This document shows positions 51,963 through 60,759 of a DNA stretch of 64,000 nucleotides, piece by piece. Under the pieces are notes generated by a model that worked only from the letters and a program-made list of their open reading frames with translations, had not been told where the DNA came from and did no database searches. This DNA is from Micromonospora halophytica. Lineage in GTDB: Bacteria; Actinomycetota; Actinomycetes; Mycobacteriales; Micromonosporaceae. The translations under genes and the position numbers were made by a program. The stretch spans positions 1 to 64,000 of the forward strand of contig NZ_FMDN01000006.1 of NCBI RefSeq assembly GCF_900090245.1, in the 5' to 3' direction. Positions within the stretch are counted from its first letter, which is position 1, and the number at the start of each line of letters is the position of its first letter.

Positions 51963-52541
51963 TCAGCCGATCGTGGCGAGGAAGCCGAGCACCCGGGTGG
52001 TCAGCAGCGTCGCGGCGGCGGCGTCGTACGACGGGAGGCTGTCGTCGGCGAAGTGGTGCTCCTTGCCGGGGTAGAGGAAGAGCTCGGCCTGCGGCGTCGC
52101 CTCGACCAGGGCGCGGGCGGCGTCGAGGTCGCCGTCGTCGACGAAGAGCGTGTCCGCGTCCATGCCGTGAATCTGCACCGGCACCCCCGCCGGCCATCCG
52201 TCGCCGAACTCCGAGGGCGGCAGGCAGGCATCGACGAACAGCGCGCCCTTCGCGCCGGGACGGGTCTGGGCCAGCGCCTGCGCCGGCACGACCCCGAGGG
52301 AGAAGCCGGCGTGCACGAGCCCGGCGGGCAGCCCGTCGGCGGCACGCCGGCCCCGTTCGAGCAGGGTGCCGAACCCCACCTCCCGGGCGTGGGCGATGCC
52401 CTGCGCGAGGTCGGGGAAGACCCGTCCGTCGTACAGGTCGGGCAGGTGGACGGTGTGCCCGGCCCGCCGCAGCGTCGCGGCGAAGTGGCGGACCCCGGGC
52501 GTCAACCCGAGCGCGTGGTGGAACAGCAGGACCTCGGCCAT
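51963..52541 (-). CDS. dienelactone hydrolase-family protein
   Basis: 192 residues, alpha/beta hydrolase. VLLFHHALGLTPGVRHFA at the N-terminus, nucleophile elbow GFSLG (Ser in place of the Cys of classical dienelactone hydrolase), Asp in FVDDGDLDAA and the His in YPGKEHHFADDS. Substrate unknown. It lies upstream of the Acg-like gene on the same strand, 99 bases apart. Confidence 0.87.
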   Translation of the reverse strand: MAEVLLFHHALGLTPGVRHFAATLRRAGHTVHLPDLYDGRVFPDLAQGIAHAREVGFGTLLERGRRAADGLPAGLVHAGFSLGVVPAQALAQTRPGAKGALFVDACLPPSEFGDGWPAGVPVQIHGMDADTLFVDDGDLDAARALVEATPQAELFLYPGKEHHFADDSLPSYDAAAATLLTTRVLGFLATIG

Positions 52542-52637
52542 CGGTGCCCCTCTCCCGGGCGGGTCGCTCCCGCCTCGCGGCCATCATGGAGCAGGGGTCC
52601 GACAGACGAGGGACGTGGACGTACGACGGGACACGGG

Positions 52638-52727
52638 ATGATGCGCGAGGCCACCGAGGGTGCGCCGGCCGGCCCGATCAGCCAGGATGACCTGGCGGAG
52701 GCGATCGCCGGGCTGCGTCGCGGCTGA
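52638..52727 (+). CDS. possible 29-residue small protein
   Basis: ATG 52638 to TGA 52727. It reads MMREATEGAPAGPISQDDLA and continues EAIAGLRRG. It has coding-like third-position GC bias and sits 25 bases upstream of an acyl-CoA dehydrogenase gene. No clear ribosome site. It could equally be chance. Confidence 0.3.
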   Translation: MMREATEGAPAGPISQDDLAEAIAGLRRG

Positions 52728-52752
52728 CGGCGCCGCGCCCGGAAGGAGAGCC

Positions 52753-54561
52753 GTGTCGTCCACCCTGCTGTCCCGTCGTGACCTGCGTTTCCTGCTGTAC
52801 GAGTGGCTCGACGTGTGCCGGCTCACCGAGCGCCCCCGCTACGCCGAACACTCCCGGGAGACCTTCGACGACGTGCTGGACCTCGCCGAGCGGCTGGCCG
52901 TCGAGCAGTTCGCCCCGCACAACCGGGCGGCGGACACCAGCGAACCGACCGTCTCCGGCGGGCGGGTGCGGATGATCCCGCAGGTCAAGGCCGCGCTGGA
53001 CGTCTTCGCCCGGACCGGGCTGCTGGCCGCCAGCATGGACGAGGCCGTCGGCGGCATGCAGTTGCCGCACGTCGTCTCCGCCGCGGCTTTCGGCTTCCTG
53101 CAGGCCGCCAACGTCGGCACCTCGGCGTACCCGTTCCTGACTCTGGGCAACGCCAACCTGCTGCTCGCCCACGGCAGCGCCGAGCAGGTCGACACCTACG
53201 TGCGGCCGATGGTGCAGGGCCGGTTCTTCGGCACCATGTGCCTGTCCGAGCCGCAGGCGGGCAGTTCGCTGGCGGACATCACCACCCGGGCCGAGCCGCA
53301 GGACGACGGGACGTACCGCCTCTTCGGCACCAAGATGTGGATCTCCGGCGGGGACCACGAGCTGGCCGAGAACATCGTGCACCTGGTGCTCGCCAAGATC
53401 CCCGGCGGGCCGGCCGGGGTGAAGGGCATCTCGCTGTTCGTCGTACCGAAGACCCTGGTCGGGCCGGACGGCGCGCTCGGCGCCCGCAACGACGTGACGC
53501 TGGTCGGCCTCAACCACAAGATGGGCTACCGGGGCACCACCAACACCCTGCTCAACTTCGGCGAGGGGGTGCACCGGCCCGACGGCCGCCCCGGCGCGGT
53601 CGGCCACCTGGTCGGCCCCCCGCACCAGGGCCTGGCCCAGATGTTCCACATGATGAACGAGGCCCGCATCGGGGTGGGGGCGGGCGCCACCGCGCTCGGC
53701 TACACCGGCTACCTCAAGTCGCTGGCGTACGCCCGGCAGCGCCCCCAGGGCCGCCCGACCGCCGACAAGGACCCCACCGCACCGCAGGTGCCCATCGTCG
53801 CCCACACCGACGTACGCCGGATGCTGCTGGCCCAGAAGAGCTACGTGGAGGGTGCGCTGGCCCTGGTGCTCTACTGCGGGCGGCTGCTCGACGAGGAGCG
53901 GACCGCCCCGGAGGTCACCGACCGTGAGCGGGCCCACCTGCTGCTGGACATGCTCACCCCGATCGCCAAGAGCTGGCCGTCGCAGTGGTGCCTGGCCGCC
54001 AACGACCTCGCCATCCAGGTGCACGGCGGCTACGGCTACACCCGCGACTACGACGTCGAGCAGCACTGGCGGGACAACCGGCTCAACCCGATCCACGAGG
54101 GCACCCACGGTATCCAGGCGCTGGACCTGCTCGGCCGTAAGGCCACCATGGGCGGCGGCGCCGGGCTGGCCCTGCTGCTGGAGACGATCGGCGCGACGGT
54201 GAGCCGGGCCTGGAAGGCCGACGGGGAGGCGGCCGAGCTGGCCGCGCGGCTCGGCACGGCGGTGGACCGGATCGCCGCCACCACCCGCCGGCTGTGGGGC
54301 AGCGGGGACCCGGCCCTCGCCCTGGCCAACGCCAGCGTCTACCTGGAGGCCGTCGGGCACGTCGTGGTCGCCTGGATGTGGCTGGAACAGCTCCTGGCCA
54401 TCGACGCCGCGCCTGCGGGCGTCGACGCGGACTTCTACGCCGGCAAGCGGCAGGCGGCCCGGTACTTCTTCCGCCACGAGCTGCCCCGGACCGGGCCGCA
54501 GTTCGACCTGCTGGACAGCCTGGACCGCACCACGCTGGAGATGCGGGAGGACTGGTTCTGA
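52753..54561 (+). CDS. acyl-CoA dehydrogenase (large, FadE5-like)
   Basis: 602 residues, the long actinobacterial type with a C-terminal extension. [17 protein letters not shown]-type sequence (from [11 protein letters not shown]) and [11 protein letters not shown] form the FAD/acyl site. [33 protein letters not shown], and [20 protein letters not shown] with [19 protein letters not shown] are typical. GTG 52753 has GGAAGGAGAG upstream. It oxidises acyl-CoA, probably in fatty acid or related catabolism with the nearby ligase. Its stop overlaps a CTG start of the next gene. Confidence 0.93.
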   Translation: MSSTLLSRRDLRFLLYEWLDVCRLTERPRYAEHSRETFDDVLDLAERLAVEQFAPHNRAADTSEPTVSGGRVRMIPQVKAALDVFARTGLLAASMDEAVGGMQLPHVVSAAAFGFLQAANVGTSAYPFLTLGNANLLLAHGSAEQVDTYVRPMVQGRFFGTMCLSEPQAGSSLADITTRAEPQDDGTYRLFGTKMWISGGDHELAENIVHLVLAKIPGGPAGVKGISLFVVPKTLVGPDGALGARNDVTLVGLNHKMGYRGTTNTLLNFGEGVHRPDGRPGAVGHLVGPPHQGLAQMFHMMNEARIGVGAGATALGYTGYLKSLAYARQRPQGRPTADKDPTAPQVPIVAHTDVRRMLLAQKSYVEGALALVLYCGRLLDEERTAPEVTDRERAHLLLDMLTPIAKSWPSQWCLAANDLAIQVHGGYGYTRDYDVEQHWRDNRLNPIHEGTHGIQALDLLGRKATMGGGAGLALLLETIGATVSRAWKADGEAAELAARLGTAVDRIAATTRRLWGSGDPALALANASVYLEAVGHVVVAWMWLEQLLAIDAAPAGVDADFYAGKRQAARYFFRHELPRTGPQFDLLDSLDRTTLEMREDWF

Positions 54562-55139
54562 CCGTCCGCGGCACGCTCCTGCACGAGGATCTGCGAGACG
54601 CGCGCGGAGCGATCCTGTGGAAGCTGGACGGGCTCGGTGAGTACGACATCCGTCGCCCTTTGACCGTGACCGGCACCAATCTTCTCGGTCTGGTCAAACA
54701 TCTGTCGATATGGGAGGCCCGGTACCTCGGCGAGGTCTTCGGGCGGCCGTTCCCGGAGGCTCTGCCCCGTTGGGACGACGTCCAGGCGAGCGACACCGAG
54801 ATGTGGGCGACCGAGCACGAGACGCGCGAGGAGATCACCGACCGCTACCGTCGCGTGTGGCAGCACTCAGACGCGACGATCACCGCCCTGCCTGTCGATG
54901 CGCCCGGTCACGTGCCCTGGTGGCCGCGTCCGCAGGTCAAGCTGTTCAACATCCTGGTCCACGTGCTCACCGAGACGAGCCGGCACGCCGGACACGCCGA
55001 TATCCTGCGCGAACAGCTCGACGGGTCGGCAGGGACAGTGGCCGCGCACGTCGACCGGGAGCACGACGCGTCCTTCTGGCAGGCCAGGCGCGCGGAGATC
55101 GAGCGGGCCGCCAAGGCGCCCGATCCCACCATCGCGTGA
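54558..55139 (+). CDS. DinB/DUF664-family protein, probable CTG start
   Basis: About 193 residues, a four-helix DinB-like fold. The conserved start LHEDLRDARGAILWKLDGL lies only ~9 residues after the acyl-CoA dehydrogenase stop. TNLLGLVKHLSIWEARYLGEV, NILVHVLTETSRHAGHADIL and HVDREHDASFWQ hold the three His typical of the metal site. No ATG, GTG or TTG precedes the domain. CTG 54558 overlaps the stop (CTGA) and has GGGAGG 7 bases upstream, so it is the likely start. Function unknown; relatives include thiol transferases. Confidence 0.8.
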   Translation: MTVRGTLLHEDLRDARGAILWKLDGLGEYDIRRPLTVTGTNLLGLVKHLSIWEARYLGEVFGRPFPEALPRWDDVQASDTEMWATEHETREEITDRYRRVWQHSDATITALPVDAPGHVPWWPRPQVKLFNILVHVLTETSRHAGHADILREQLDGSAGTVAAHVDREHDASFWQARRAEIERAAKAPDPTIA

Positions 55140-55215
55140 CGGACCTTCCTCAGCGTACGGTCGGCGCGCTGACCGAAGCACAGAGCGCACGTCTCGATCT
55201 ACACCGGCCTACGTC

Positions 55216-55330
55216 GTGGGTGAGGGAGGAGCGAGCGTCGAGGGCGGCGCGGCCAGGCGATGGGCGGACGCCGTCCTGAGCGACGCCCGCGATCCGGCTC
55301 GCCTGGCGCGGTTCTGGGCCGGCATGCTCA
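55216..55330 (+). pseudogene. N-terminal remnant of a VOC/glyoxalase-like gene
   Basis: From GTG 55216 the frame gives a short N-terminus and then RRWADAVLSDARDPARLARF followed by WAGML, the typical opening of actinobacterial VOC proteins. It then runs into the 3' end of the convergent acyl-CoA ligase gene and loses similarity. Only ~38 residues remain. Confidence 0.5.
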
Positions 55331-57006
55331 GCCCTGCGCGAGCAGCCGTTCGCGGACCTCGCGGCGCAGGATCTTGCCGATCTGCGAGCGGGGCAGCTCT
55401 TCGACCACCACCACCCGGCGCGGCACCTTGTACGCCGTCAGTGCTGCCGGCACGCGGTGCGCAGGCCGTCCGGGCCGGTGACGCAGTCCTCGTGCAGCAC
55501 CACGACCGCCACGACCTCCTCGCCGCCGTGCTCCCCGGGCAGGCCCACCGCCGCCGCGTCGAGCACCCCGGGCACGCGGCGCAGGGCGTCCTCCACCTCG
55601 GACGGGTAGACGTTGAAGCCGCCCGTGATGATCAGCTCCTTGATCCGGTCGACCACGCGGACGAAGCCGTCGGTGTCCATCACCACCACGTCGCCGGTAC
55701 GCAGCCAGCCGCCGGGCAGCAGCACCGCCTCGGTCTCCTCCGGGCGGTTCCAGTAGCCGGAGAACACCTGCGGGCCCCGGATCAGCAGTTCGCCGGCCTC
55801 GCCCGGGGCCCGGTCCACGGACGGGTCCTCCGGATCGACGATGCGGACCTCGGTGGAGGGGAACGGCACCCCCACGGTGCCCGGCCGGCGGGCCGGGGAG
55901 ACCGGGTTGCCCAGCGCCACCGGAGAGGTCTCGGTCATGCCGTACCCCTCGACCAGCAGGCCGCCGGTCACCGACTCCCACAGCTCGACGGTCGACGGCG
56001 GCAGGGCCATCGCCCCGGAGATCGCGTACCGGACGGAGGTGAGGTCGACGCCCCGCTCCCGGGCCGCCGTGGCGAGCTTCTCGTAGATCGGCGGGACGGC
56101 GGGCAGGAACGTCGGCGGGCGGCGGCGGACCGCGTCGAGCACCTGGTCGACGTCGAAGCGGGGCAGCAGCACCAGGGTCGCGCCGATGTCCACCGAGAAG
56201 GTCAGGCAGAGCGTCAGCCCGTACGCGTGGAACAGCGGCAGCACGGCGTACACCGTCTCCTCGCCGTCGCGCAGGCCCGGCACCCAGGCGCGGCCCTGCG
56301 CGGCGTTGGCCCGCAGGTTGCGGTGGGTGAGGATGGCGCCCTTCGGGGTGCCGGTGGTGCCACCGGTGTACTGCAGCAGCGCCGTGTCGTCCGGACCCGG
56401 CGCGGGATGGTCGGCGGCGAGCGGTGCGGCGTCGGCCAGCAGCGTGTCCCAGCTCAGCGCGCCCGGCGCTGGGGCGGTCATCGCCGACCGGGCGGCGCGG
56501 GCCTTCGGCAGCGGCAGCCGCAGCGCCCACCGCTTGAGCCGGGGCAGTGCCCGGCTCAGGTCCACCGCGACGACCGTCTGCACCGCGCCCGCCCCGCGCA
56601 CCAGCGGCGCGACCTTGTCCCAGACCACGGCGACGCGGGCGCCGTGGTCGGCGAGCTGGTGGGCCAGCTCCTGCGCGGTGTAGAGCGGGTTGTGTTCGAC
56701 CACCACCGCGCCGAGGCGCAGCGCGGCGTAGAAGGCCACCACGTGCTGCGGGCAGTTCGGCAGCACCAGCGCCACCCGGTCGCCCGCGCCCACCCCGAGC
56801 CGGCGCAACGCCTCGGCGGCGCGCGCCACCTGGGCGTCCAGTTCGGTGTACGTGGTGGTGGCGCCGAAGAAGTCGAGAGCGACCCGGGGACCGAACCGAC
56901 GGGCCGCGGAGCGCAGCAGATCGACCAGCGACTCGTCCGACGGCGCGATGGTGGCCGGGACGTCCGGGGCGTAACTGCGCAGCCAGGGCCGCTCGGTCAG
57001 GTCCAT
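55328..57006 (-). pseudogene. fadD: long-chain acyl-CoA ligase (FadD-like) with C-terminal frameshift
   Basis: About 558 residues if the frame is restored. AMP-binding motif LLQYTGGTTGTPKGAILTH near residue 190, EGYGMTETSP near 325, WLRTGDVVVMDTDGF near 440 and DRIKELIITGGFNVYPSEVE near 460 are intact. The first frame ends at TGA 55438-55440 after LRTACRQH. One base earlier or later the other frame continues LTAYKVPRRVVVVEELPRSQ and IGKILRREVRERLLAQG to 55328. The catalytic Lys (GKILRR) is thus outside the main frame. Sequencing error or recent inactivation are both possible. ATG 57006 has AGGAGA upstream. Confidence 0.8.
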
Positions 57007-57071
57007 CGGGTCTCCTGTCGCCGGTGGTGGCCGCGCCGGCCGGTGCACCGGCGCCGTACTCCCAGCGTAAC

Positions 57072-57085
57072 TTACGGGCCGGTAA
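57072..57085. promoter_or_regulatory. possible TetR-type operator upstream of the ligase gene
   Basis: TTACGGGCCGGTAA is a near palindrome (TTAC...GTAA) 66 bases before the ligase start, inside a locally AT-richer patch (57066-57098). It resembles operators of fatty-acid TetR regulators. No regulator gene is adjacent. Confidence 0.4.
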
Positions 57086-57131
57086 CCTACGGTGGCGTAG
57101 GTGCGGCGAGTCGGCGCTCGTCGCCCGCCCC

Positions 57132-57169
57132 CCGGCGCCGTGCGGTGGTGCAGCACCGCACGGCGCCGG
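57132..57169. terminator. strong hairpin between two minus-strand genes
   Basis: Perfect 16-bp stem (57132-57147 with 57154-57169) and a 6-base loop. It lies between the secreted repeat-protein gene and fadD and may isolate the two transcripts. Confidence 0.65.
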
Positions 57170-57232
57170 AGGCGCGTCACCGCCCGTACCGCAAGTCGCC
57201 GCACCGGTGCGGAGGGTGACCCCTCGGGGTGC

Positions 57233-57276
57233 GCACCGGGCCGGGCGTCGCTGGTCGGCGATGCCCGGCCCGGTGC
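57233..57276 (-). terminator. terminator of the secreted repeat-protein gene
   Basis: 14-bp perfect arms GCACCGGGCCGGGC / GCCCGGCCCGGTGC with a 16-base loop, 17 bases beyond the stop at 57294. Confidence 0.7.
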
Positions 57277-57293
57277 CGCCCGTCAGGCCGGCG

Positions 57294-58298
57294 TCAGCAG
57301 CCGGTCCAGCGCACCGGCGTCACCCGGCCGTCGTCGTTGCGGAACCCGACGATCGCGCCGGTGTCGGCGATGGCGCGCGTGCCGACACCCACCCGGTCAC
57401 CACCGCCGGGCAGGACCCGGGAGGAGGTACCCCGGACGACGCGGTCACCACCGACCACAACCCCGCGGGCGTTGACGTCCACCACCCAGGGCAACTCGTC
57501 GGCCAGCCGCGACCAGGAACGGTCCCGCAGGTTCCACCGCACCTTCACGGTGTTCGCCTCACCGAGGTCGACCCGACCGACCGCCCAGTGCCCCTCCGCG
57601 GCATGGACGACCGACGATCGTGCGCCCGGCACGGTCAGCTCCTCCACCCGGCCGTCCGGGTACCGCACCCAGCCGGTCCACTCCGCGAAGTCCCCGGCGG
57701 AACCGACGACGGTGCCGTTCCGGGTGATCCCCACCGGCGTGGCCTCGGCCGGAGCCTCCAGCACCTCCACCGTGCCGGGGCGGGCCGCCGGCCAGCGCAG
57801 CGGCACCTTCCGCCAGATTCCGGGCTCCTCGCCCCAGCCGACGATGTCACCCGCCTTGTTGATCGCCGCCGCCGCGGCGTAGCCGGACGGGGTCGGCAGC
57901 AGTTCGATCTTTCCGTCCCGGTAGACCCACGGCCGGGCGTGGCCGCCGATCCAGCCGTTGCCGACCACCACGCCGTGGGCGTTGACGTCCGCCACCGAGT
58001 CGGCCAGCGGCGACTCCACGGTGGTGAGCCGCCCGCGGGCCCAGACCAGCAGCATCAGCTGGTTGCCCTCCTCGCCGACCCGCAGGGCCGTGCCGGCGGC
58101 GAACCGGCCGGTCGGGTCGACGGCCTGCGCGTCGGCGCGGTAGACGTCGGCAGGGAACGGCAGGGTGGTGATGGTGCAGGCGCGGGCGGCGGTCCTGGGC
58201 GCGGCAGAGGCCGCCCCGGAGCCGGCCACACCGAGAGAGGTGGACAGCAGTCCGGCGACGGCTGCCGCCAGCATCATGCGTCGAGCGAGGTGGGCCAT
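57294..58298 (-). CDS. secreted beta-propeller-like protein with HAF-type repeats
   Basis: 334 residues. A signal peptide (RRMMLAAAVAGLLSTSLGVA, cleavage near ASA-A) is followed by repeats such as DVNAHGVVVGNGWIGGHARP, AINKAGDIVGWGEE, ITRNGTVVGSAGDF, DVNARGVVVGGDRV and IADTGAIVGFRNDDG. The recurring N-x-x-G-x-V-V-G pattern resembles HAF (extracellular) repeats. Function unknown. ATG 58298 with GGAGC upstream. Confidence 0.82.
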   Translation of the reverse strand: MAHLARRMMLAAAVAGLLSTSLGVAGSGAASAAPRTAARACTITTLPFPADVYRADAQAVDPTGRFAAGTALRVGEEGNQLMLLVWARGRLTTVESPLADSVADVNAHGVVVGNGWIGGHARPWVYRDGKIELLPTPSGYAAAAAINKAGDIVGWGEEPGIWRKVPLRWPAARPGTVEVLEAPAEATPVGITRNGTVVGSAGDFAEWTGWVRYPDGRVEELTVPGARSSVVHAAEGHWAVGRVDLGEANTVKVRWNLRDRSWSRLADELPWVVDVNARGVVVGGDRVVRGTSSRVLPGGGDRVGVGTRAIADTGAIVGFRNDDGRVTPVRWTGC

Positions 58299-58439
58299 GA
58301 GGGTGCTCCCCGTGTCGGGCCCGGTGGTGCCGGGCGTCGAGTCATGACCGACCCACGCCCGACCGGCCCGCACGGTTGCGGTCCTGTCGGCTTGCCGACA
58401 TGCGTCCCCGCCGCAGACGCACCCGGTACGGCCGCCGGG

Positions 58440-58619
58440 TCAGCGCCGGCCGGGGGAGTGGCGCTGCATCATCTGCCGGCCCCGCACGAACGCCAGCACG
58501 ATCACCGCGACCAGCGCGATCGCCCCGATGACGACCAGCCAGCGGGCCACCTCCAGGAGCAGCCCGAGCAGGATGAGCGCGCCGCCGACGACGCCGATGA
58601 CCCAGAGCATGGCCCGCAT
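58440..58619 (-). CDS. small two-helix membrane protein
   Basis: 59 residues. Two hydrophobic helices (MLWVIGVVGGALILLGLLLE and WLVVIGAIALVAVIVLAFV) and a basic tail RGRQMMQRHSPGRR. ATG 58619 has GAAGGG 8 bases upstream; GTG 58628 is too close to that site. It resembles the many small DUF-type membrane proteins of actinomycetes. No role assigned. Confidence 0.7.
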   Translation of the reverse strand: MRAMLWVIGVVGGALILLGLLLEVARWLVVIGAIALVAVIVLAFVRGRQMMQRHSPGRR

Positions 58620-58700
58620 GTCCAGCACCCTTCTGACGAGTTGCCGGCTGCCTTCCCGGCGGGCCGCGCGACATGCCGGGAAAGGGGTGGGAAGGCCAGG

Positions 58701-59414
58701 TCAGCGACGGGCCACGTAGACCGTGTTGGCCGACTCGCCCCCGGTGAGCGGGTTGGCGAATCCGACGACGTGGGCCTGCGAGGTCGGGAACACCTCGGCG
58801 AGCACCCGGCCGAAGTCGGCGTCCGGCGGGTCGTCCGACCAGAGCGCGAACACTCCCTCCGGGTGCAGCAGCTCGGCCAGCCGGCGCAGCCCGTCGGGCG
58901 TGTAGAACGGGGCGTGGCTGGGGTGCAGGACGTGCCGGGGGGAGTGGTCGACGTCCAGCAGCACGGCGTGGAACCGGCGGCCCGGCTGCTCCGGGTCGAG
59001 GCCGTCGCCGTCGGCCACCGCGGCGAAGAAGTCGGCCCGCACGAACCGGGTACGCGGGTCCGGCGCCAGCCCTGCGGCGAACGGCAGCAGCTGCCGGCGG
59101 TGCCAGTCGATCACGTCCTCGATCGCCTCCACCACCACCAGGGACCGGACCCGGGGGTCCTCCAGCGCGGTGCGGGCGGTGTAGCCGAGGCCGAGCCCGC
59201 CGACCGCCACGTCGAGGTCGTTGCCGCCCAGCGGCGCCAGGCCCAGCCGGGCCAGCTCGATCTCGGCCACGGGGAAGAGGCTGGACATCAGGAAATCGTC
59301 GTCGAGTTTCACCTCGTACACGTCGACGTCGAGTGCCGGGTCGCGGCGTCGGCGCAGGCTTATCGTGCCGATCGGGGTTTCCCGCCAGGCCAGTTCCTCG
59401 AAACGCGCGCCCAC
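58701..59414 (-). CDS. spermidine synthase-like SAM-binding protein
   Basis: 237 residues. DLDVAVGGLGLGYTARTALED near residue 67 is the glycine-rich SAM motif, VVVEAIEDVIDWH the acidic loop, and VLLDVDHSPRHVLHP matches the spermidine-synthase Asp region. FYTPDGLRRLAELLHPEGVFALWSDDP follows. Polyamine synthesis is not certain, because this actinobacterial subgroup is uncharacterised. GTG with GAGGAGG 5 bases upstream. Confidence 0.83.
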   Translation of the reverse strand: MGARFEELAWRETPIGTISLRRRRDPALDVDVYEVKLDDDFLMSSLFPVAEIELARLGLAPLGGNDLDVAVGGLGLGYTARTALEDPRVRSLVVVEAIEDVIDWHRRQLLPFAAGLAPDPRTRFVRADFFAAVADGDGLDPEQPGRRFHAVLLDVDHSPRHVLHPSHAPFYTPDGLRRLAELLHPEGVFALWSDDPPDADFGRVLAEVFPTSQAHVVGFANPLTGGESANTVYVARR

Positions 59415-59556
59415 CCCGGCCTCCTCGCCGTCGCCTGTCGTGCCGGGATGCTACCGGTGCGGGCGGGAACCGCGCGGATTTCCGGTGCGGCACGCGTCCC
59501 GCCGCCACCCCCGGTACCCGGGTGAAGATCGGGATGCCGGTGGACGGAGGAGAGCT

Positions 59557-59799
59557 GTGGTGGCGGAGATGCTGGCCGGACGGCTGCACGTGACCGACCG
59601 GGCGCTGCGGGTGGAGACGGTGCCGATGCCCGAGCCCGGCCACGGGCAGGTAAGGATCAAGGTGGCCGCGGCCGGCGTGTGCCTCTCCGACGTGCACCTG
59701 ATCGACGGCACCCTCACCCCGCTCTACCTGCCCGACGACGCGGTGACCCTGGACCACGAGGTGGCCGGGGTCATCGACCGTCTTCACCTGCGCCCCTGA
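59557..59799 (+). pseudogene. truncated zinc-type alcohol dehydrogenase
   Basis: 80 residues from GTG 59557 (GGAGGAGA upstream). MPEPGHGQVRIKVAAAGVCL, SDVHLIDGTLTPLYLPDDAV and LDHEVAGVIDR match the N-terminal GroES-like domain of medium-chain dehydrogenases. The catalytic Cys (GVCLSD) is present, but the GHE motif reads DHE and the protein stops right after it. The NAD domain is missing. Confidence 0.65.
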
Positions 59800-59903
59800 C
59801 CACGCCGGGCCCATCTCGGCCCTGCGTCGCCGCCTCCCGGGGCACGGTGCGCGGGAGGCCGGGGGGTGTGTCGGACCCCGCTACCGACCTGATCGCAGAC
59901 GTG

Positions 59904-59923
59904 GATCGCCGCCTCCGGCGATC
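59904..59923. repeat. small palindrome in a gene-poor stretch
   Basis: GATCGCCG-CCTC-CGGCGATC, an 8-bp stem with 4-base loop. A hexamer array CCGCTG (four copies plus a CGGCTG variant, 59974-60003) lies 50 bases on. The 59800-60038 stretch shows no gene. Confidence 0.5.
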
Positions 59924-60038
59924 TGATCCAGATTCGCCATCAAGTCCGTAGCGCCCCAGCGGCATCCTCCCGGCCGCTGCCGCTGCCGCTGCCGCTGCGG
60001 CTGCGATCGTGGCTGCGGCCGGGTCACCCCTGCGGGGG

Positions 60039-60641
60039 TCAGGCTGGCCGGCGGGCCACCACCAGCGTGTCGAGCGCGTCCCTGGTCGTGTCGTCCACGG
60101 TGACCGTCCGGCGGACGGTGTCGGCCCGCTCCACCGGCAGCCCGTCGAGCCCGGCGACCACCGCCTCCGGGGTCAGCAGGATCTCCGGATCCCGGGGGCC
60201 ACCGACCCCGCCGTCGAGGTTGGCGCGGTCGTGCCCGACCACGACGATCGTGCCGCCGGGGCGCAGCGCCGCCCGCGCCCCGGCCAGGGCCGCCGCGAAC
60301 TGCGCCGGCGGAAGGTGCAGGTAGGCGACGACCACCAGGTCGTACCGGCTGGGCTCGGGGCGGTCCGTGGTGACGTCGCCGACCCGCCAGCGCACCGGTA
60401 CGCCCCGGCGCGCGGCCAGGTCCCGGCCGCGGTCCACCGCCACCGGGGAGAAGTCCACCGCGGTGACCCGCCAGCCCCGCCCGGCCAGCCAGACCGCATT
60501 GCGGCCCTCCCCGGCGGCGAGGTCCAGCGCGTCACCCGGAGGCAGGTCGGCGACCGCCTCGACGACGAAGCGGTTCGGCTCGGCCGTCCAGACCAGCTCC
60601 GGTGAGGCGGCGTAGCGGGCGTCCCAGTCGTTGCTGTCCAT
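60039..60641 (-). CDS. class I SAM methyltransferase (TehB-like)
   Basis: 200 residues. WDARYAASPELVWTAEPNRF at the N-terminus and the SAM motif ALDLAAGEGRNAVWLAGRGW near residue 40 are typical of TehB/thiopurine-like small-molecule methyltransferases. VDFSPVAVDRGRDLAARRGV and YDLVVVAYLHLPPAQF follow. Substrate unknown. ATG 60641, divergent from eccB. Confidence 0.88.
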   Translation of the reverse strand: MDSNDWDARYAASPELVWTAEPNRFVVEAVADLPPGDALDLAAGEGRNAVWLAGRGWRVTAVDFSPVAVDRGRDLAARRGVPVRWRVGDVTTDRPEPSRYDLVVVAYLHLPPAQFAAALAGARAALRPGGTIVVVGHDRANLDGGVGGPRDPEILLTPEAVVAGLDGLPVERADTVRRTVTVDDTTRDALDTLVVARRPA

Positions 60642-60759
60642 CCCGTGGTTATACGCCACCCGGGCGCGGCCCACGGTGCGACCGGCCGGCGACGCAGGGT
60701 CCACGGGACATCGACGGAACGCATATCCTGTGCCCCGACGACTCGCCGGAAGGGACACC

